A DNA stretch of 64,000 nucleotides from NCBI RefSeq assembly GCF_007995095.1, contig NZ_VOPY01000001.1, positions 273,001 through 337,000 of the forward strand, written 5' to 3'. Below the pieces are notes generated by a model. The model did not search any database, was not told the origin of the DNA, and saw only the letters and a program-made list of their open reading frames with translations. A program made the translations under genes and the position numbers. Positions 41,253 through 51,552 of the stretch are shown in pieces (the first letter of the stretch is position 1; each line of letters begins with the position of its first letter). This DNA comes from Flavisphingopyxis soli (GTDB lineage: Bacteria; Pseudomonadota; Alphaproteobacteria; Sphingomonadales; Sphingomonadaceae).

Positions 41253-42389
41253 CTAGTCGCCTTTTCCCGGCGCGCCTCCCTTGCTGACCATCCGTTCGCC
41301 GTCGATCACGATCGGCGTGGCGAGCCCCGCGATCGCTGCACCATCGGGCTCGATCCGCATCCCGCGCGCAATGACCTGCGCGTCGGCAAAGACCTCGGCG
41401 ACGGTGTTGATCGGCCCTGCCGGAATGCCCGCCGCCTCGAGCGCTTCGTAAAGCGCCGCTTTCGACTGGCGCGCAATCGCGTGCGCGAGTTCGGGGATCA
41501 GGTCGGCGCGATGCTCGACCCGGCCGGCATTGGTTGCAAATCGAACATCGTCGGCCAGCTCGCCGCGCCCGATGACACCGCACAACCGCGCGAACTGCGC
41601 GTCGTTGCCGACCGCGATGACGAGGTCGCCGTCGGCGCAGGCGAACGCCTGATAGGGGACCAGATTGGCGTGACCATTGCCCATGCGCGATGGCGCGCGC
41701 CCGCTGGCGAAATAATTGGCCGCCTGGTTGGCGAGCACGCCGACCTGCGTGTCGAGCAATGCCATGTCGATATGCGCGCCGTGCCCGTATCGCTCGTGCC
41801 CCGCGGTGTCGCGCTGGTGCAGCGCGGCGAGGATCGCGACCGCCGAATAGACGCCGGTGAAGATATCGGCATAGGCGACGCCGCTCTTTTGCGGTGGCCC
41901 GTCGGGCTCGCCGGTCAGCGACATGATGCCGCCCATCGCCTGGATGATGAAATCGTATCCGGCGCGATCCTTGTACGGCCCGGTCTGGCCGAAGCCGGTG
42001 ATCGAGCAGGTGACGAGGCGCGGGTTGATCGCGCTCAGCGCGGCGTGGTCGAGCCCGTATTTGGCAAGTCCGCCGACCTTGTAGTTTTCGATCACGACAT
42101 CGGCGCCGGCGACGAGCGCGCGGACCGCGGCCTGGCCCTCGGGCGTGGCGATGTCGATCGACCGGCTCGTCTTGCCGCGGTTGGTCGCGTGGAAATAGGC
42201 GGCGCTGCGATCGCTGCCTTCCCCGACGAAGGGCGGGCCCCAGTGGCGCGTGTCGTCGCCTGCGCCCGGGCGCTCGATCTTGATCACCTCGGCGCCGAGA
42301 TCGGCGAGCAACTGCCCGCACCATGGCCCGGCAAGGATCCGCGCCAGTTCGACGACCTTGATCCCCGCGAGCGGTTTCATGTCGGCCAA
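41253..42389 (-). CDS. Class III (CaiB/BaiF) CoA-transferase, likely glutarate-related
   Basis: A 378-residue family III CoA-transferase. The start MKPLAGIKVVELARILAGPWCGQ, GAEVIKIERPGAGDDTR near residue 35, ATNRGKTSRSIDI near 70 and the catalytic Asp in GVAYADIFTGVY near 173 are typical. It moves CoA from a donor thioester to a carboxylic acid. Its link to the adjacent glutaryl-CoA dehydrogenase-like gene suggests a glutarate or succinyl-CoA:glutarate role (SUGCT-like); this is inference from context. The start at 42389 overlaps the upstream GNAT gene by 13 bp; an ATG at 42380 is an alternative. Confidence 0.9.
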   Translation of the reverse strand: MADMKPLAGIKVVELARILAGPWCGQLLADLGAEVIKIERPGAGDDTRHWGPPFVGEGSDRSAAYFHATNRGKTSRSIDIATPEGQAAVRALVAGADVVIENYKVGGLAKYGLDHAALSAINPRLVTCSITGFGQTGPYKDRAGYDFIIQAMGGIMSLTGEPDGPPQKSGVAYADIFTGVYSAVAILAALHQRDTAGHERYGHGAHIDMALLDTQVGVLANQAANYFASGRAPSRMGNGHANLVPYQAFACADGDLVIAVGNDAQFARLCGVIGRGELADDVRFATNAGRVEHRADLIPELAHAIARQSKAALYEALEAAGIPAGPINTVAEVFADAQVIARGMRIEPDGAAIAGLATPIVIDGERMVSKGGAPGKGD

Positions 42390-42916
42390 TCCAGCGGACG
42401 GCGCATTTCATAAATCACGTGGCGCGTCGTCTCTCCGGCCATGACGCGCTCGTCAACGCGGTCGGTCAGCACGCCGCCGATCTTTTCCATCGCCTTGCGC
42501 GACCGGATATTGGTGTCGCCGACGACGAAGATGACCGGGTCGAACCAGCGAAAGGCATAATCGAGCATCAGGCGTTTCATTTCTTTATTGGTCGCGCCAC
42601 CCCAATAGTCGCGGGCAAGGAAGCTCCAGCCGATCTCGATCTCGCCCGTCGGTGCGCGCTCGGTGCTATAGCGGCTCGACCCGATGATCGTGCCGCTCGC
42701 CTTGTCGCGCACCGTCAACGCGCCGCGCGACGCCAACGCATCGTCAAAGAACTTGCGGAACACCGGCTCCTGCCAACGGTCGTGCGCCGGATGCACTGCC
42801 CAGATTGCGGGATCGGACGCGACGGCGAACAACCCGTCCCAGTCGCTCGCGACGGTCGGGCGGAGGTCGATCGTCTGGCCGATCAGCGTCGGCTGCAGAT
42901 CAGGAATCGCGGCCAT
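42377..42916 (-). CDS. GNAT family N-acetyltransferase (RimJ/RimL-like)
   Basis: A 179-residue acetyltransferase of the GNAT_3/RimJ type. Visible elements are TIDLRPTVASDWDGLFAVASDP near residue 15, the SGTIIGSSRYS strand near 75, EIGWSFLARDYWGGATNKEMKRL near 95 (acetyl-CoA-binding loop region) and DTNIRSRKAMEKIGG near 138. It probably acetylates an amino group of a small molecule or a protein N-terminus. It lies between two genes of glutaryl-CoA metabolism and overlaps one of them by 13 bp, but its substrate is unknown. Confidence 0.9.
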   Translation of the reverse strand: MAAIPDLQPTLIGQTIDLRPTVASDWDGLFAVASDPAIWAVHPAHDRWQEPVFRKFFDDALASRGALTVRDKASGTIIGSSRYSTERAPTGEIEIGWSFLARDYWGGATNKEMKRLMLDYAFRWFDPVIFVVGDTNIRSRKAMEKIGGVLTDRVDERVMAGETTRHVIYEMRRPLDWPT

Positions 42917-42920
42917 CGTC

Positions 42921-44120
42921 TTAAAAAGCCGAAATGCCCGTGATCGCCCGCCCCAATATCAGCGCGTGGACGTCGTGCGTGCCCTCATAGGTGTTGACCG
43001 TTTCGAGGTTGATCGCATGGCGGATGACGTGGAATTCGGCGGCGATGCCGTTGCCGCCGTGCATGTCGCGCGCGACGCGGGCGATATCGAGCGCCTTGCC
43101 GCAATTGTTGCGCTTGATGATCGAAACCATGTCGGGCGACAGATGGCCCTCGTCGATCAGCCGGCCGACGCGCAAGGCGGCTTGCAGGCCGAGCGAAATC
43201 TCGGTCAGCATGTTGGCCAGCTTCAGCTGGACGATCTGGTTGGCGGCGAGCGGGCGGCCGAACTGCTTGCGTTCGAGCGTGTAGCCGCGTGCGGCCTCGA
43301 AACATGCTTCGGCGGCACCCATCGTGCCCCAGGCGATGCCATAGCGTGCGCGGTTGAGACAGCCGAACGGACCCTTCAATCCCTCGACATTGGGCAGCAA
43401 AGCGTCTTCGCCGACCTCGACCTCGTCCATCACGATCTCGCCGGTGATCGATGCGCGCAGGCTCAATTTGCCCTCGATCTTGGGAGCCGACAGGCCCTTC
43501 ATGCCCTTTTCGAGCACGAAGCCGCGAATCTTGCCGTCGTGCGCGTCCGATTTCGCCCAGACGACGAAGACGTCGGCGATCGGCGAATTGGTGATCCACA
43601 TCTTGCTGCCCGAAATGACATAACCGCCATCGACCTTCTTGGCGCGCGTGCGCATGCCGGCGGGATCGCTACCCGCATCGGGTTCGGTCAGTCCGAAACA
43701 GCCGACCCACTCGCCGGTGGCGAGTTTGGGCAGGTATTTGCGCCGCTGCTCGTCCGACCCATAGGCATTGATCGGGTGCATCACGAGCGAGCTCTGCACG
43801 CTCATCGCGCTGCGATAGCCCGAATCGACGCGCTCGACCTCGCGCGCGACGAGGCCGTAGCTGACATAGCCCAGGCCGGCGCCGCCGAACTCTTCGGGGA
43901 TGGTCGATCCGAGCAGGCCGAGGGCCCCCATCTCGGTCATGATCTCGCGGTCGAAAGTCTCGTCGAGATAGGCGCGGGTGACGCGTGGCAGCAGCTTGTC
44001 CTGCGCATAATCGCGCGCGGTGTCGCGAACCATCCGCTCTTCGTCGGTCAGCTGCGCGTCGAGGCGGAACGGGTCGGCCCAGTCGAGCGGGTGGATGGAA
44101 GATGCGTCGTCGCGCGCCAT
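42921..44120 (-). CDS. gcdH: Acyl-CoA dehydrogenase, probable glutaryl-CoA dehydrogenase
   Basis: A 399-residue flavoprotein. FAD/substrate signatures include [21 protein letters not shown] near residue 140, [21 protein letters not shown] near 170 and [19 protein letters not shown] near 285. The catalytic Glu is in [20 protein letters not shown] near 375. The [18 protein letters not shown] end and the N-terminal [20 protein letters not shown] are diagnostic of glutaryl-CoA dehydrogenase. It oxidatively decarboxylates glutaryl-CoA to crotonyl-CoA in lysine/tryptophan catabolism. It leads the GNAT and CoA-transferase genes. The mitofilin-like gene begins 16 bp upstream. Confidence 0.93.
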   Translation of the reverse strand: MARDDASSIHPLDWADPFRLDAQLTDEERMVRDTARDYAQDKLLPRVTRAYLDETFDREIMTEMGALGLLGSTIPEEFGGAGLGYVSYGLVAREVERVDSGYRSAMSVQSSLVMHPINAYGSDEQRRKYLPKLATGEWVGCFGLTEPDAGSDPAGMRTRAKKVDGGYVISGSKMWITNSPIADVFVVWAKSDAHDGKIRGFVLEKGMKGLSAPKIEGKLSLRASITGEIVMDEVEVGEDALLPNVEGLKGPFGCLNRARYGIAWGTMGAAEACFEAARGYTLERKQFGRPLAANQIVQLKLANMLTEISLGLQAALRVGRLIDEGHLSPDMVSIIKRNNCGKALDIARVARDMHGGNGIAAEFHVIRHAINLETVNTYEGTHDVHALILGRAITGISAF

Positions 44121-44136
44121 GATGATATCCTGATGT

Positions 44137-45075
44137 CTAGCGGGTGGTGGAGGGTGTGACGGGGGCGACCGCGCCGGGGCTGGTGTCGCCGCTGCGCAGC
44201 GGCTCGAGGATCGCGGCGGTCTCGATCAGGTCGAGCGCTTCGCGCACGCGGGCATAGCGGCGCGCTTCGACCAGCCATTCGTCGGCGGCTCCGTGGCCGG
44301 GCATCGCCTCGACCTCGGTGATCGCCGCATCGACATTGCCCGCGTCGAGCGATCGCTTGGCGCGCTCGAGCCGCTGCGTCGGGACCGGCGAGGGGGTGCC
44401 CTCCTTGCGGACGACGAACAGCTCGCCGAGCTCGCGGCGAAAGTTGCTCCACAGGCCGCCGACATCGCTGCCGCTGACAAGCTCGCCCGAGATATCAGCC
44501 AGACCCGTACGCAAGTCCTCGAGCGTCACCGGCTTGTTGCCCGTTTCGATAATCGTATCGACCGCGCGCGGCTGCTGGTCGCCGAAGCGCAGCCTGAGCT
44601 GCCCCTCGATATAGCCAAGCGGCACGCCCTTATCGATGATCCGGCGCGCGGCGAACGCGACGAGCAGCCCTTCGGCGCGCGCGGCATTGCCCGATGCCGC
44701 CTGTGCCGCGACATTGATCCGCGACAGCCGGTCTTCGAGATCGGCGACGCGCGTTGCCAGCGCGCGGTTCGCTTCGGGGGTCAGGGGTGCGCTCGCCATT
44801 GCCGCCGGCTGATCGCCGCTCGGCGGAGTTTGCGCCGCGACCTTGCCGTCTGGACCGATCCGCTGGCCGAGTGCTGCGGCGGCCTGCTCGCTGGCCGCGC
44901 CGCTCTGCGCCGTGATCTTGGCACCATCGGCCTCGCCTCGGGTGAAGCGCGTGACGAGCCAGCCGCCCGCGACGATGCCGCAGATCAGTGCGATCGCGAT
45001 GATGATCGCCAGCGTGCGGGCGCGGTTCGGGCTCGGTGTATCGCTGCCTCGGATCGGTTCGTAATCGCGCGTCAT
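44137..45075 (-). CDS. Mitofilin-like (COG4223) inner-membrane protein
   Basis: A 312-residue bitopic membrane protein. A short cytoplasmic N-terminus is followed by one transmembrane helix (about residues 21-43) and a periplasmic part with a coiled-coil-like region at about 95-130 and a helical C-terminal half ([14 protein letters not shown] end). This matches the alphaproteobacterial mitofilin/Mic60-like family that occurs next to hemC and hemD; intracytoplasmic membrane shaping is known for some members. I chose the ATG at 45075, 4 bp after the hemD stop, because the longer frame runs antisense-like into hemD. The function here is inferred from family and position. Confidence 0.85.
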   Translation of the reverse strand: MTRDYEPIRGSDTPSPNRARTLAIIIAIALICGIVAGGWLVTRFTRGEADGAKITAQSGAASEQAAAALGQRIGPDGKVAAQTPPSGDQPAAMASAPLTPEANRALATRVADLEDRLSRINVAAQAASGNAARAEGLLVAFAARRIIDKGVPLGYIEGQLRLRFGDQQPRAVDTIIETGNKPVTLEDLRTGLADISGELVSGSDVGGLWSNFRRELGELFVVRKEGTPSPVPTQRLERAKRSLDAGNVDAAITEVEAMPGHGAADEWLVEARRYARVREALDLIETAAILEPLRSGDTSPGAVAPVTPSTTR

Positions 45076-45079
45076 CGGG

Positions 45080-45778
45080 TCATTGTCCTGCGGTATGCTT
45101 GCAGCCTGTCGTCTGGCACATCCGCTCGGCCAGTTCCAGCATCGCCTCTCGGTTCGGCTCGGCGGCGACGACAATGCGCGCCCATCCGTCGCCGCATGCC
45201 TGCGCCACCTTGTCGCTGATCGCAGCGATCGCGACGGATGCGCGATGCTCGACCAGGGCGGCGAGGCGTTCGCCTGCGCGCACGCTATGGACCAGCACGG
45301 TCGCGGGCGACGAAACCAGCGCGGCGAAACTGGCGGGCGGATCGATCGGCCGCGCCGCATAGACGGGCAGCGCCGTGATATCGAGCGCGCCCGGTTCGAT
45401 CGCGGTGCGATCCTCGCCGCACAGCCACAGGACATTGCGCGTGCCCGTGGGGCCAAGCGAATCGAACAGGGATTGCGCGCCGTCGTGTATTCCCGCGACG
45501 CTGAAACCTGCGCCGCGCGCCGCTTCGGCGGTCGCTTCGCCGACAACATGGACCGGGAGAGCCGTATAGCGCGTCAGCGCATCGCCGCCGTGGCGCACCG
45601 CGTTGGCGCTGGTCAGGACGAGCGCATCGAATGGCTCGGCGCGCGGCGGCGACCAGGCGATCGGCGCAACGGCAAACAGCGGACAGGCGTGCGCCTCGAG
45701 ACCCATCGCGCGCGCTGCCGCCACGGTCGCGCTGCCACCCGGCTCGGGCCGCACGACGATAATAGGAGGCGCGCTCAT
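45080..45778 (-). CDS. hemD: Uroporphyrinogen-III synthase
   Basis: A 232-residue HemD. The family is poorly conserved, but the [21 protein letters not shown] start, [15 protein letters not shown] near residue 50, [19 protein letters not shown] near 75, the [12 protein letters not shown] strand near 135 and the [14 protein letters not shown] and [10 protein letters not shown] segments near 160-195 fit. It closes the hydroxymethylbilane ring to uroporphyrinogen III. It overlaps hemC by four bases (45775-45778) and is followed by the mitofilin-like gene, an arrangement common in alphaproteobacteria. Confidence 0.92.
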   Translation of the reverse strand: MSAPPIIVVRPEPGGSATVAAARAMGLEAHACPLFAVAPIAWSPPRAEPFDALVLTSANAVRHGGDALTRYTALPVHVVGEATAEAARGAGFSVAGIHDGAQSLFDSLGPTGTRNVLWLCGEDRTAIEPGALDITALPVYAARPIDPPASFAALVSSPATVLVHSVRAGERLAALVEHRASVAIAAISDKVAQACGDGWARIVVAAEPNREAMLELAERMCQTTGCKHTAGQ

Positions 45779-46713
45779 CCGGCAAACAGCGCGCGGATCG
45801 CCGCCGGTGCCTCGGCGAGGAGGTCGCGCGCCAGCCCGGCAGGCGTATTGTCGTCGTCGAGCATGTACTCGCCCGAGACCATTGCCGATCCGTCGGTCGC
45901 GTACAGATGTGCGGTCAGGATAATGCCGCGCGCGCGCATCCGTGCATGCGCGGCGACGGGCGATCGGCAGTCTCCGCCCAGTTCGGCGAGCAGCGCGCGC
46001 TCGGCGGCGACGCAGCGATGGGTGACGTCATGGTCGATCGCCGTAACGGCGGCGCGCGCGCCGTCATTGTCGGCGAGCACTTCGATCCCGATCGCGCCCT
46101 GCGATGGCGCCGGCAGCATCGTGTCGATATCGAGCGCGACGCCGATATCGTTCATGCCGAGCCGGTCGAGGCCCGCCGCCGCAAGCAAGGTCGCGTCGAC
46201 CTCGCCAGCGTCGAGTTTGGCGAGCCGGGTTGCGACATTGCCGCGCAGCAAGGTGATATCGAGATCGGGGCGCGCATGGAGCAATTGTGCCGCGCGGCGC
46301 GGGCTGGCGGTGCCGATCCGCGCGCCGCGGGGCAGGTCGGCGATGCTCGCGGCGCCGATCAGCCGGTCGCGCGGATCGGCACGTTCGAGGATCGCGGCAA
46401 TGACGAATGCCGCCGGGCGGATCGTCTCGACATCCTTGAGCGAATGCACCGCGCAGTCGATCTCGCCGTTGGCCAGCGCGCGGTCGAGTTCGCGCGTCCA
46501 CAGTTCCTTGCCGCCGATCTCGGCGAGCGCGCGGTCCTGGATGCGATCGCCGCTTGCGATCATCGGGACGAGCACGACCGCGTCCTGCGCCCAGCCATGC
46601 ACGGCAATCAGCGCATCGCGCGTCAGCGTCGCCTGTGCCAGCGCGAGCGGCGAGGCGCGTGTGCCGATGCGGAACGGTTGCTCGGACGAAGGCGATGGGA
46701 TCGGGTCTGCCAC
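45775..46713 (-). CDS. hemC: Hydroxymethylbilane synthase (porphobilinogen deaminase)
   Basis: A 312-residue Hem[14 protein letters not shown] near residue 15, [28 protein letters not shown] near 75, [18 protein letters not shown] near 130, LDRLGMND near 175, [13 protein letters not shown] near 195 and the cofactor-attachment Cys in [13 protein letters not shown] near 245 are all present. It polymerises four porphobilinogens. I chose the GTG at 46713 (VADPIPSP) because GGGGGCAGA lies upstream and the frame further upstream is non-conserved. It is divergent from tsaD across 114 bp, the usual arrangement in this group. Confidence 0.95.
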   Translation of the reverse strand: MADPIPSPSSEQPFRIGTRASPLALAQATLTRDALIAVHGWAQDAVVLVPMIASGDRIQDRALAEIGGKELWTRELDRALANGEIDCAVHSLKDVETIRPAAFVIAAILERADPRDRLIGAASIADLPRGARIGTASPRRAAQLLHARPDLDITLLRGNVATRLAKLDAGEVDATLLAAAGLDRLGMNDIGVALDIDTMLPAPSQGAIGIEVLADNDGARAAVTAIDHDVTHRCVAAERALLAELGGDCRSPVAAHARMRARGIILTAHLYATDGSAMVSGEYMLDDDNTPAGLARDLLAEAPAAIRALFAG

Positions 46714-46827
46714 GCTCTGCCCCCTATCCAAGCCGCGCGCCAAGGGGAAGGGGGGTGCGTCACCATCGCCCTTTTGCCTTGGCGCAAAACTGCCTATGGC
46801 GGCGGACGGGAGAACAACGCGACCGCC

Positions 46828-47865
46828 ATGACGATCATCCTCGGTATCGAATCGAGCTGCGACGAAACCGCAGTTGCGCTGGTCACGTCGGAACGCGAGA
46901 TCCTTTCGCACAAACTCGCCACACAAGAAGACGCGCACCGCCCCTATGGCGGCGTCGTGCCCGAAATCGCTGCGCGCGCGCACGCCGAAAAGATCGCGCC
47001 GCTGGTCGAGGCCGCGCTCGCCGATGCGGGGCTGGCGCTGGCTGAGGTCGATGCGATCGCCGCGACCGCCGGACCGGGACTGATCGGCGGCGTCATGGTC
47101 GGGCTCGTCACCGGCAAGGCGCTGGCGCATGGCGCGGGCAAGCCGCTGGTCGCGGTCAACCATCTCGAAGGCCATGCGCTGAGCGCGCGCCTGACCGACC
47201 CTGACCTGCAATTTCCCTATCTGTTGCTGCTCGTCTCGGGCGGCCATTGCCAATTGCTCGCGGTCGAGGGCGTCGGCCGCTACCGGCGCCTTGCGACGAC
47301 GATCGACGATGCCGCGGGCGAGGCGTTCGACAAGACCGCCAAGCTGCTCGGCCTCGGCTTTCCCGGCGGCCCCGCGGTCGAGGCGGCGGCGCGCGAAGGC
47401 GATCCTACTGCGGTACCGTTACCGCGTCCGCTGCTCGGCTCGCCCGAGCCGCATTTCAGCTTTGCCGGACTCAAGAGCGCGGTGATGCGCGCCGCGCAAT
47501 CGGGCGACTACCAAACCAACGATATCGCCGCGAGCTTCCAGCAGGCGGTCGTCGATTGCCTCGTTGATCGCACTGACAAAGCATTGAAAGGCCTCGATTT
47601 TGCTCCGAGTGCCCTCGTCATGGCGGGGGGCGTTGCAGCCAACGCGATCATCCGTACCGCTCTCCAGCGGCTCTCCGCAGATCACGGCCTCGCCTTCGTC
47701 GCGCCGCCCTTGTGGCTGTGCACCGACAATGGCGCGATGATCGCCTGGGCGGGGGGCGAACGCTTTGCCGCCGGCCTCACCGACCCGCTCGACATCGCCG
47801 CGCGCCCGCGCTGGCCGCTCGATACCGCCGCCGACAGCGTGCGCGGTGCGGGGGTGAAGGCATGA
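46828..47865 (+). CDS. tsaD: tRNA N6-adenosine threonylcarbamoyltransferase TsaD
   Basis: A 345-residue ASKHA-fold protein. The start [16 protein letters not shown], the metal-binding HLEGH near residue 115, [12 protein letters not shown] near 135, [23 protein letters not shown] near 155 and [14 protein letters not shown] near 270 are family signatures. It makes the t6A modification at position 37 of ANN-decoding tRNAs, together with TsaB, TsaC and TsaE. The start codon lies 6 bp after ACAACGCG; a GGGAG stretch 15 bp upstream may act as ribosome site. It overlaps gpsA by four bases (47862-47865). Confidence 0.96.
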   Translation: MTIILGIESSCDETAVALVTSEREILSHKLATQEDAHRPYGGVVPEIAARAHAEKIAPLVEAALADAGLALAEVDAIAATAGPGLIGGVMVGLVTGKALAHGAGKPLVAVNHLEGHALSARLTDPDLQFPYLLLLVSGGHCQLLAVEGVGRYRRLATTIDDAAGEAFDKTAKLLGLGFPGGPAVEAAAREGDPTAVPLPRPLLGSPEPHFSFAGLKSAVMRAAQSGDYQTNDIAASFQQAVVDCLVDRTDKALKGLDFAPSALVMAGGVAANAIIRTALQRLSADHGLAFVAPPLWLCTDNGAMIAWAGGERFAAGLTDPLDIAARPRWPLDTAADSVRGAGVKA

Positions 47866-48842
47866 CGTCGTTCGGCGTCATCGGCGGCGGCGCCTGGGGC
47901 ACGGCGCTGGCACAGATGCTCGCCTCCGAAGGCGCGCCGGTGCTGCTCTGGGCGCGCGAAACCGAAGTCGTCGAAAGCGTCAATACGCACCACGAGAACA
48001 CGCTGTTTCTCAGGGGGCTTGCTCTGTCTCCGACACTGCGGGCGACGAGCGACCTTGGCGATCTCGACGCTTGCGATGCGCTCCTCGTCGTCACCCCCGC
48101 GCAGCACATGCGCAGCGTCCTCGCCGGACTCGATGCGCGCGGGCGTCCACTGATCCTGTGCAGCAAGGGCATGGAAGCAAAGACGCGCCTGCTGATGAGC
48201 GACGTTGCCGCCGAGGTCCATCGCGATTCGCCGATCGCGGTGCTGTCGGGACCGACTTTCGCGCACGAAGTTGCTGCCGGACTGCCAGCGGCGGTAACGC
48301 TCGCTTCGGCCGACGAGCCGCTCGGCCGGCGCCTTGCCAAAGACATCGCGCGTCCCGCATTTCGCCCCTATCTGTCGAGCGACGTCATCGGCGCCGAGAT
48401 CGGCGGCGCAGTCAAGAACGTCCTCGCGATCGCCTGTGGTGTCGTCGACGGCGCCGGGCTTGGCCAGAATGCGCGCGCCGCGCTGATCAGCCGCGGTTTT
48501 GCCGAAATGACGCGCTTCGGCCTCGCCAAGGGAGCGCATGCCGAAACGCTCGCCGGACTCGCCGGGCTTGGCGATCTCGTCCTGACCTGCTCGTCGACGT
48601 CGTCGCGCAATTTCTCGCTCGGCAAGGGGCTCGGCGAGGGGCGCAGCGCGAAGGAACTGCTCGCCGACCGCAACACCGTCGCCGAGGGCGCGCACAGCGC
48701 CCCCGTCGTCCTCGCTGCGGCCCGAGAGATGCGCGTCGACATGCCGATCGTTGCGGCGGTCGGTGAATTGCTCGCCGGCACGCGCGATGTCCGTGAAGTC
48801 GTCCGCGACCTGCTCGCGCGTCCGCTCAAGAGCGAGCGCTGA
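47862..48842 (+). CDS. gpsA: NAD(P)-dependent glycerol-3-phosphate dehydrogenase
   Basis: A 326-residue GpsA. The Rossmann motif [14 protein letters not shown] is at residues 5-18. [10 protein letters not shown] near 102, [18 protein letters not shown] near 128, the catalytic Lys in [12 protein letters not shown] near 185 and [27 protein letters not shown] near 230 follow. It makes sn-glycerol-3-phosphate from dihydroxyacetone phosphate for phospholipids. It overlaps tsaD, and the flippase-like gene starts 2 bp after its stop, so the three form one unit. Confidence 0.97.
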   Translation: MTSFGVIGGGAWGTALAQMLASEGAPVLLWARETEVVESVNTHHENTLFLRGLALSPTLRATSDLGDLDACDALLVVTPAQHMRSVLAGLDARGRPLILCSKGMEAKTRLLMSDVAAEVHRDSPIAVLSGPTFAHEVAAGLPAAVTLASADEPLGRRLAKDIARPAFRPYLSSDVIGAEIGGAVKNVLAIACGVVDGAGLGQNARAALISRGFAEMTRFGLAKGAHAETLAGLAGLGDLVLTCSSTSSRNFSLGKGLGEGRSAKELLADRNTVAEGAHSAPVVLAAAREMRVDMPIVAAVGELLAGTRDVREVVRDLLARPLKSER

Positions 48843-48844
48843 GC

Positions 48845-50398
48845 TTGGCTGTTCCGCCCCTTCCACCCATCGTGCCCGCACTTACCGCCGAAGAGGCGAA
48901 CGGCGCTGATGTCGCCGCGCTGGCCAAGGGCGGCCGGACCAATTTCTTCGGCTTCGTCCTGCGCCTCGCCGCACGCCTGCCATTCCTCTACATCGCCGGT
49001 CGCTGGTACGGTGCCGCGGCGCTCGGACGCTTCGCCTATGCGATCCTAATTGTCGAATTCGCGGCGCAACTCGCTACCCTCGGGCTCAAGCGCGGCCTCG
49101 CCGAGCAATTGAGCTCGACCGATCGCCATCACACCCATGTCGTGTGGGACGGGTTGCTTGTCAGCCTGATCGTCTCGTCGATCGCGGCGGTCATCCTGAT
49201 CGCATTTCCCGAAGCGATGTTCCCCAACAGCGACATCAACGGCCTCGATCGCTTGCTGCCGCTCGTTATCTTCGCTGTCGCGGGCACCGACATCGCGCTC
49301 GCCGCGCTCGCCTATCGGTATGACGTCGCCGCGACGGTGCGCGCACGATCGATCGTCGAACCCTGGACGATCAGCTTTGCCGCGATCGGGTTCGCCTTTT
49401 ATTCGACGCGTGACGGACTGATCATGGCGTACGTCGTTTCGATGGTCGCCGCGATGATTGCGGCGATGATCCCACTGATCAGGAGCTATGGCCTGCCGCA
49501 TGGCTGGCGACCGCGCACCGACCAGTTGCGCAAGCTCGCCCGGCGCAATGCACCGCTCGCCGCCGCCGATGCGATCGAATGGGGCTCGCGGCGGATCGAT
49601 CTCGCCATTCTCGGCCTGTTCGCGTCGCCCGCAATCGTCGGCATCTATTACGTCGCACAACAGGTCGCCAGCCTGCCGCAAAAGCTCAAGACCAGTTTCG
49701 AACCGATCCTCGGCCCGGTCATCACGCGCAATCTTGAGGCTGGCAATATGAAGGCGATCGCGGTCCAGATCAGCCAGGTCAGCTTCTGGGTCATCGCGGC
49801 GCAGGCAGGGATCGCGCTGGCGCTCGGCATTCCCGGCGAGGCGGTCATGGGCCTGGTCGGCGCGACCTTCGTCGGCGGCACCGGCGCACTTGCCTTCCTG
49901 CTCGCCGCCGAAGTCGTCGCCTCGACTGCCGCGGTTGCCGAGGGCGCGCTCGTCTATGTCGCGCGCCATCGCAACCTGATGATCTCGGTCGCGATGATCT
50001 GTCTCCAGGCGGTGCTCAGCGTGGGCTTCGTCCTCGTCGTGCGGACGCTGCATCTGCCGCCGACCTACGAAGCGGGCGCGGTGGCATGTGCGTTGATGGT
50101 CTCGCTCGGTCTTTCGTCGATCCTGAAGGCACGGCTGCTCGCGAAAATTCTCGAAGCACCGGTCAGCGGCTGGCGCTGGGCGCTCGCCTGGGCGACCGCG
50201 GGAGCGATGCTGCTCGGCTATGGCGCAATCCAATTGCCCGAATGGGCCGAGCTTGCTTTCGGCGTGCCGATCATCCTGGCAATCTACGGCTATATCGTCT
50301 GGACCAAGGGCTTCGGCGCCGAAGACCGCGCGCTCTTCCGCTCGAAGGGTGCTGCCGACGAGGGCATGACCTTCGAACGGCTCGAAAAATCCGAATAG
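48845..50398 (+). CDS. Polysaccharide biosynthesis/lipid flippase-like membrane protein (MOP family)
   Basis: A 517-residue protein with about 12-14 predicted transmembrane helices and no catalytic motifs. The hydrophobicity pattern and the NFFGFVLRLAARLPFLYIAGRWYG...LGRFAYAI start resemble the Wzx/MurJ-like oligosaccharidyl-lipid flippases (MOP superfamily). It probably translocates a lipid-linked glycan or O-antigen unit. The start is a TTG at 48845, 2 bp after the gpsA stop; no ATG or GTG precedes the first helix region. The C-terminal 40 residues are hydrophilic. No glycosyltransferase cluster surrounds it. Confidence 0.82.
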   Translation: MAVPPLPPIVPALTAEEANGADVAALAKGGRTNFFGFVLRLAARLPFLYIAGRWYGAAALGRFAYAILIVEFAAQLATLGLKRGLAEQLSSTDRHHTHVVWDGLLVSLIVSSIAAVILIAFPEAMFPNSDINGLDRLLPLVIFAVAGTDIALAALAYRYDVAATVRARSIVEPWTISFAAIGFAFYSTRDGLIMAYVVSMVAAMIAAMIPLIRSYGLPHGWRPRTDQLRKLARRNAPLAAADAIEWGSRRIDLAILGLFASPAIVGIYYVAQQVASLPQKLKTSFEPILGPVITRNLEAGNMKAIAVQISQVSFWVIAAQAGIALALGIPGEAVMGLVGATFVGGTGALAFLLAAEVVASTAAVAEGALVYVARHRNLMISVAMICLQAVLSVGFVLVVRTLHLPPTYEAGAVACALMVSLGLSSILKARLLAKILEAPVSGWRWALAWATAGAMLLGYGAIQLPEWAELAFGVPIILAIYGYIVWTKGFGAEDRALFRSKGAADEGMTFERLEKSE

Positions 50399-50426
50399 CC
50401 GTTGCGGCGTGACCGCCGCCGGGAGA

Positions 50427-51422
50427 TCAAGCCTGCGCGACGAGCGCCTTCAGGTCGACCTGCGGGCGTGCACCGACATGGCTGATGATCTCGCGCGCGC
50501 ATAGCGCGCCCATCTTGAGGCAGCGATCGATACCGTCGCCCGCTGCCAGGCCGGCGAGGAAGCCAGCGGCGAACAGGTCGCCAGCGCCGGTCGTGTCGAC
50601 GATCTCGGCAATCGGTTCGGCCCGGGTTTCATGACGCTCGCCGTCGACCAGCGCGATTGCGCCCTTTTCGCTGCGCGTGACGACCAGATACGGGACCTTC
50701 GCCGCAGTTGTCGCAACCGCCGTCTCGAAATCCTGCGTCTGCTGGAGCGAGCCGATCTCGACCTCGTTGGCGAACAGGATGTCGATCGCGCCTTCGTCGA
50801 TCAGCGCGAGGAAGTCGTCGCGGTGGCGGTCGATGACGAATGCGTCGGACAAGGTGAAGGCGACTTTGCGGCCCGCCTGCTTGGCGAGATCGATTGCCCG
50901 GCGCATCGCTGCGCGCGGTTCGGCGGGATCCCACAGATAGCCTTCGAGATAGAGGATCGCGGCATCGGCGATCATCGCTTCGTCGAGCGCGGCGGCGGGA
51001 AGGTATTGCGACGCGCCGAGGAAGGTGTTCATCGTCCGCTGGGCATCGGGGGTGACGAGGATCAGGCATCGCGCAGTCGGCGGATGGCCCTGGCGCGCTT
51101 CGGTCGTGAAATCGATCCCGCCCGCCTTGACGTCATGCGCGAACACCTGGCCGAGCTGGTCGTCGGCAACCTGGCCGATAAAGCCGCATTTCGCGCCGAG
51201 CATTGCGAGGCCCGCAAGCGTGTTGGCGGCCGATCCGCCGCTTATTTCAATGCCGGGGCCCATCGCGTCGTAGAGGCTCGTCGCCTGGTCGGCGTCGATC
51301 AGCTGCATCGAACCCTTGGTCATGCCTTGTGCGATGATGAACTCCTCGTCGGCGCGCGCAATCACGTCGACGATAGCGTTGCCGATTGCGACGACGTCGT
51401 AACGGGGGGCGGACTGGCTCAT
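50427..51422 (-). CDS. PfkB family carbohydrate/adenosine kinase
   Basis: A 331-residue ribokinase-fold enzyme. The N-terminal YDVVAIGNAIVDVIA, the GGSAANTLAGLAMLG motif near residue 60, FANEVEIGSL near 215 and the C-terminal signature with the catalytic Asp in DTTGAGDLFAAGFLAGLA near 275 are present. The alphaproteobacterial subgroup is annotated as adenosine kinase, but sugar specificity cannot be read reliably from sequence. It has its own promoter region (130 bp, divergent from the CysZ-like gene) and faces the flippase gene. Confidence 0.93.
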   Translation of the reverse strand: MSQSAPRYDVVAIGNAIVDVIARADEEFIIAQGMTKGSMQLIDADQATSLYDAMGPGIEISGGSAANTLAGLAMLGAKCGFIGQVADDQLGQVFAHDVKAGGIDFTTEARQGHPPTARCLILVTPDAQRTMNTFLGASQYLPAAALDEAMIADAAILYLEGYLWDPAEPRAAMRRAIDLAKQAGRKVAFTLSDAFVIDRHRDDFLALIDEGAIDILFANEVEIGSLQQTQDFETAVATTAAKVPYLVVTRSEKGAIALVDGERHETRAEPIAEIVDTTGAGDLFAAGFLAGLAAGDGIDRCLKMGALCAREIISHVGARPQVDLKALVAQA

Positions 51423-51552
51423 AAGGGGACCACTTGCAAAGTTGAGGGATGGGACAGGATTGGCGCGCTGCCTAGTAAGGCGACGGTCGCTTGGCAAGTC
51501 GCCGCGTACCAAGCGTGTTGACCGCGCGCGGTGCGCACGCCACTCATGCGCC

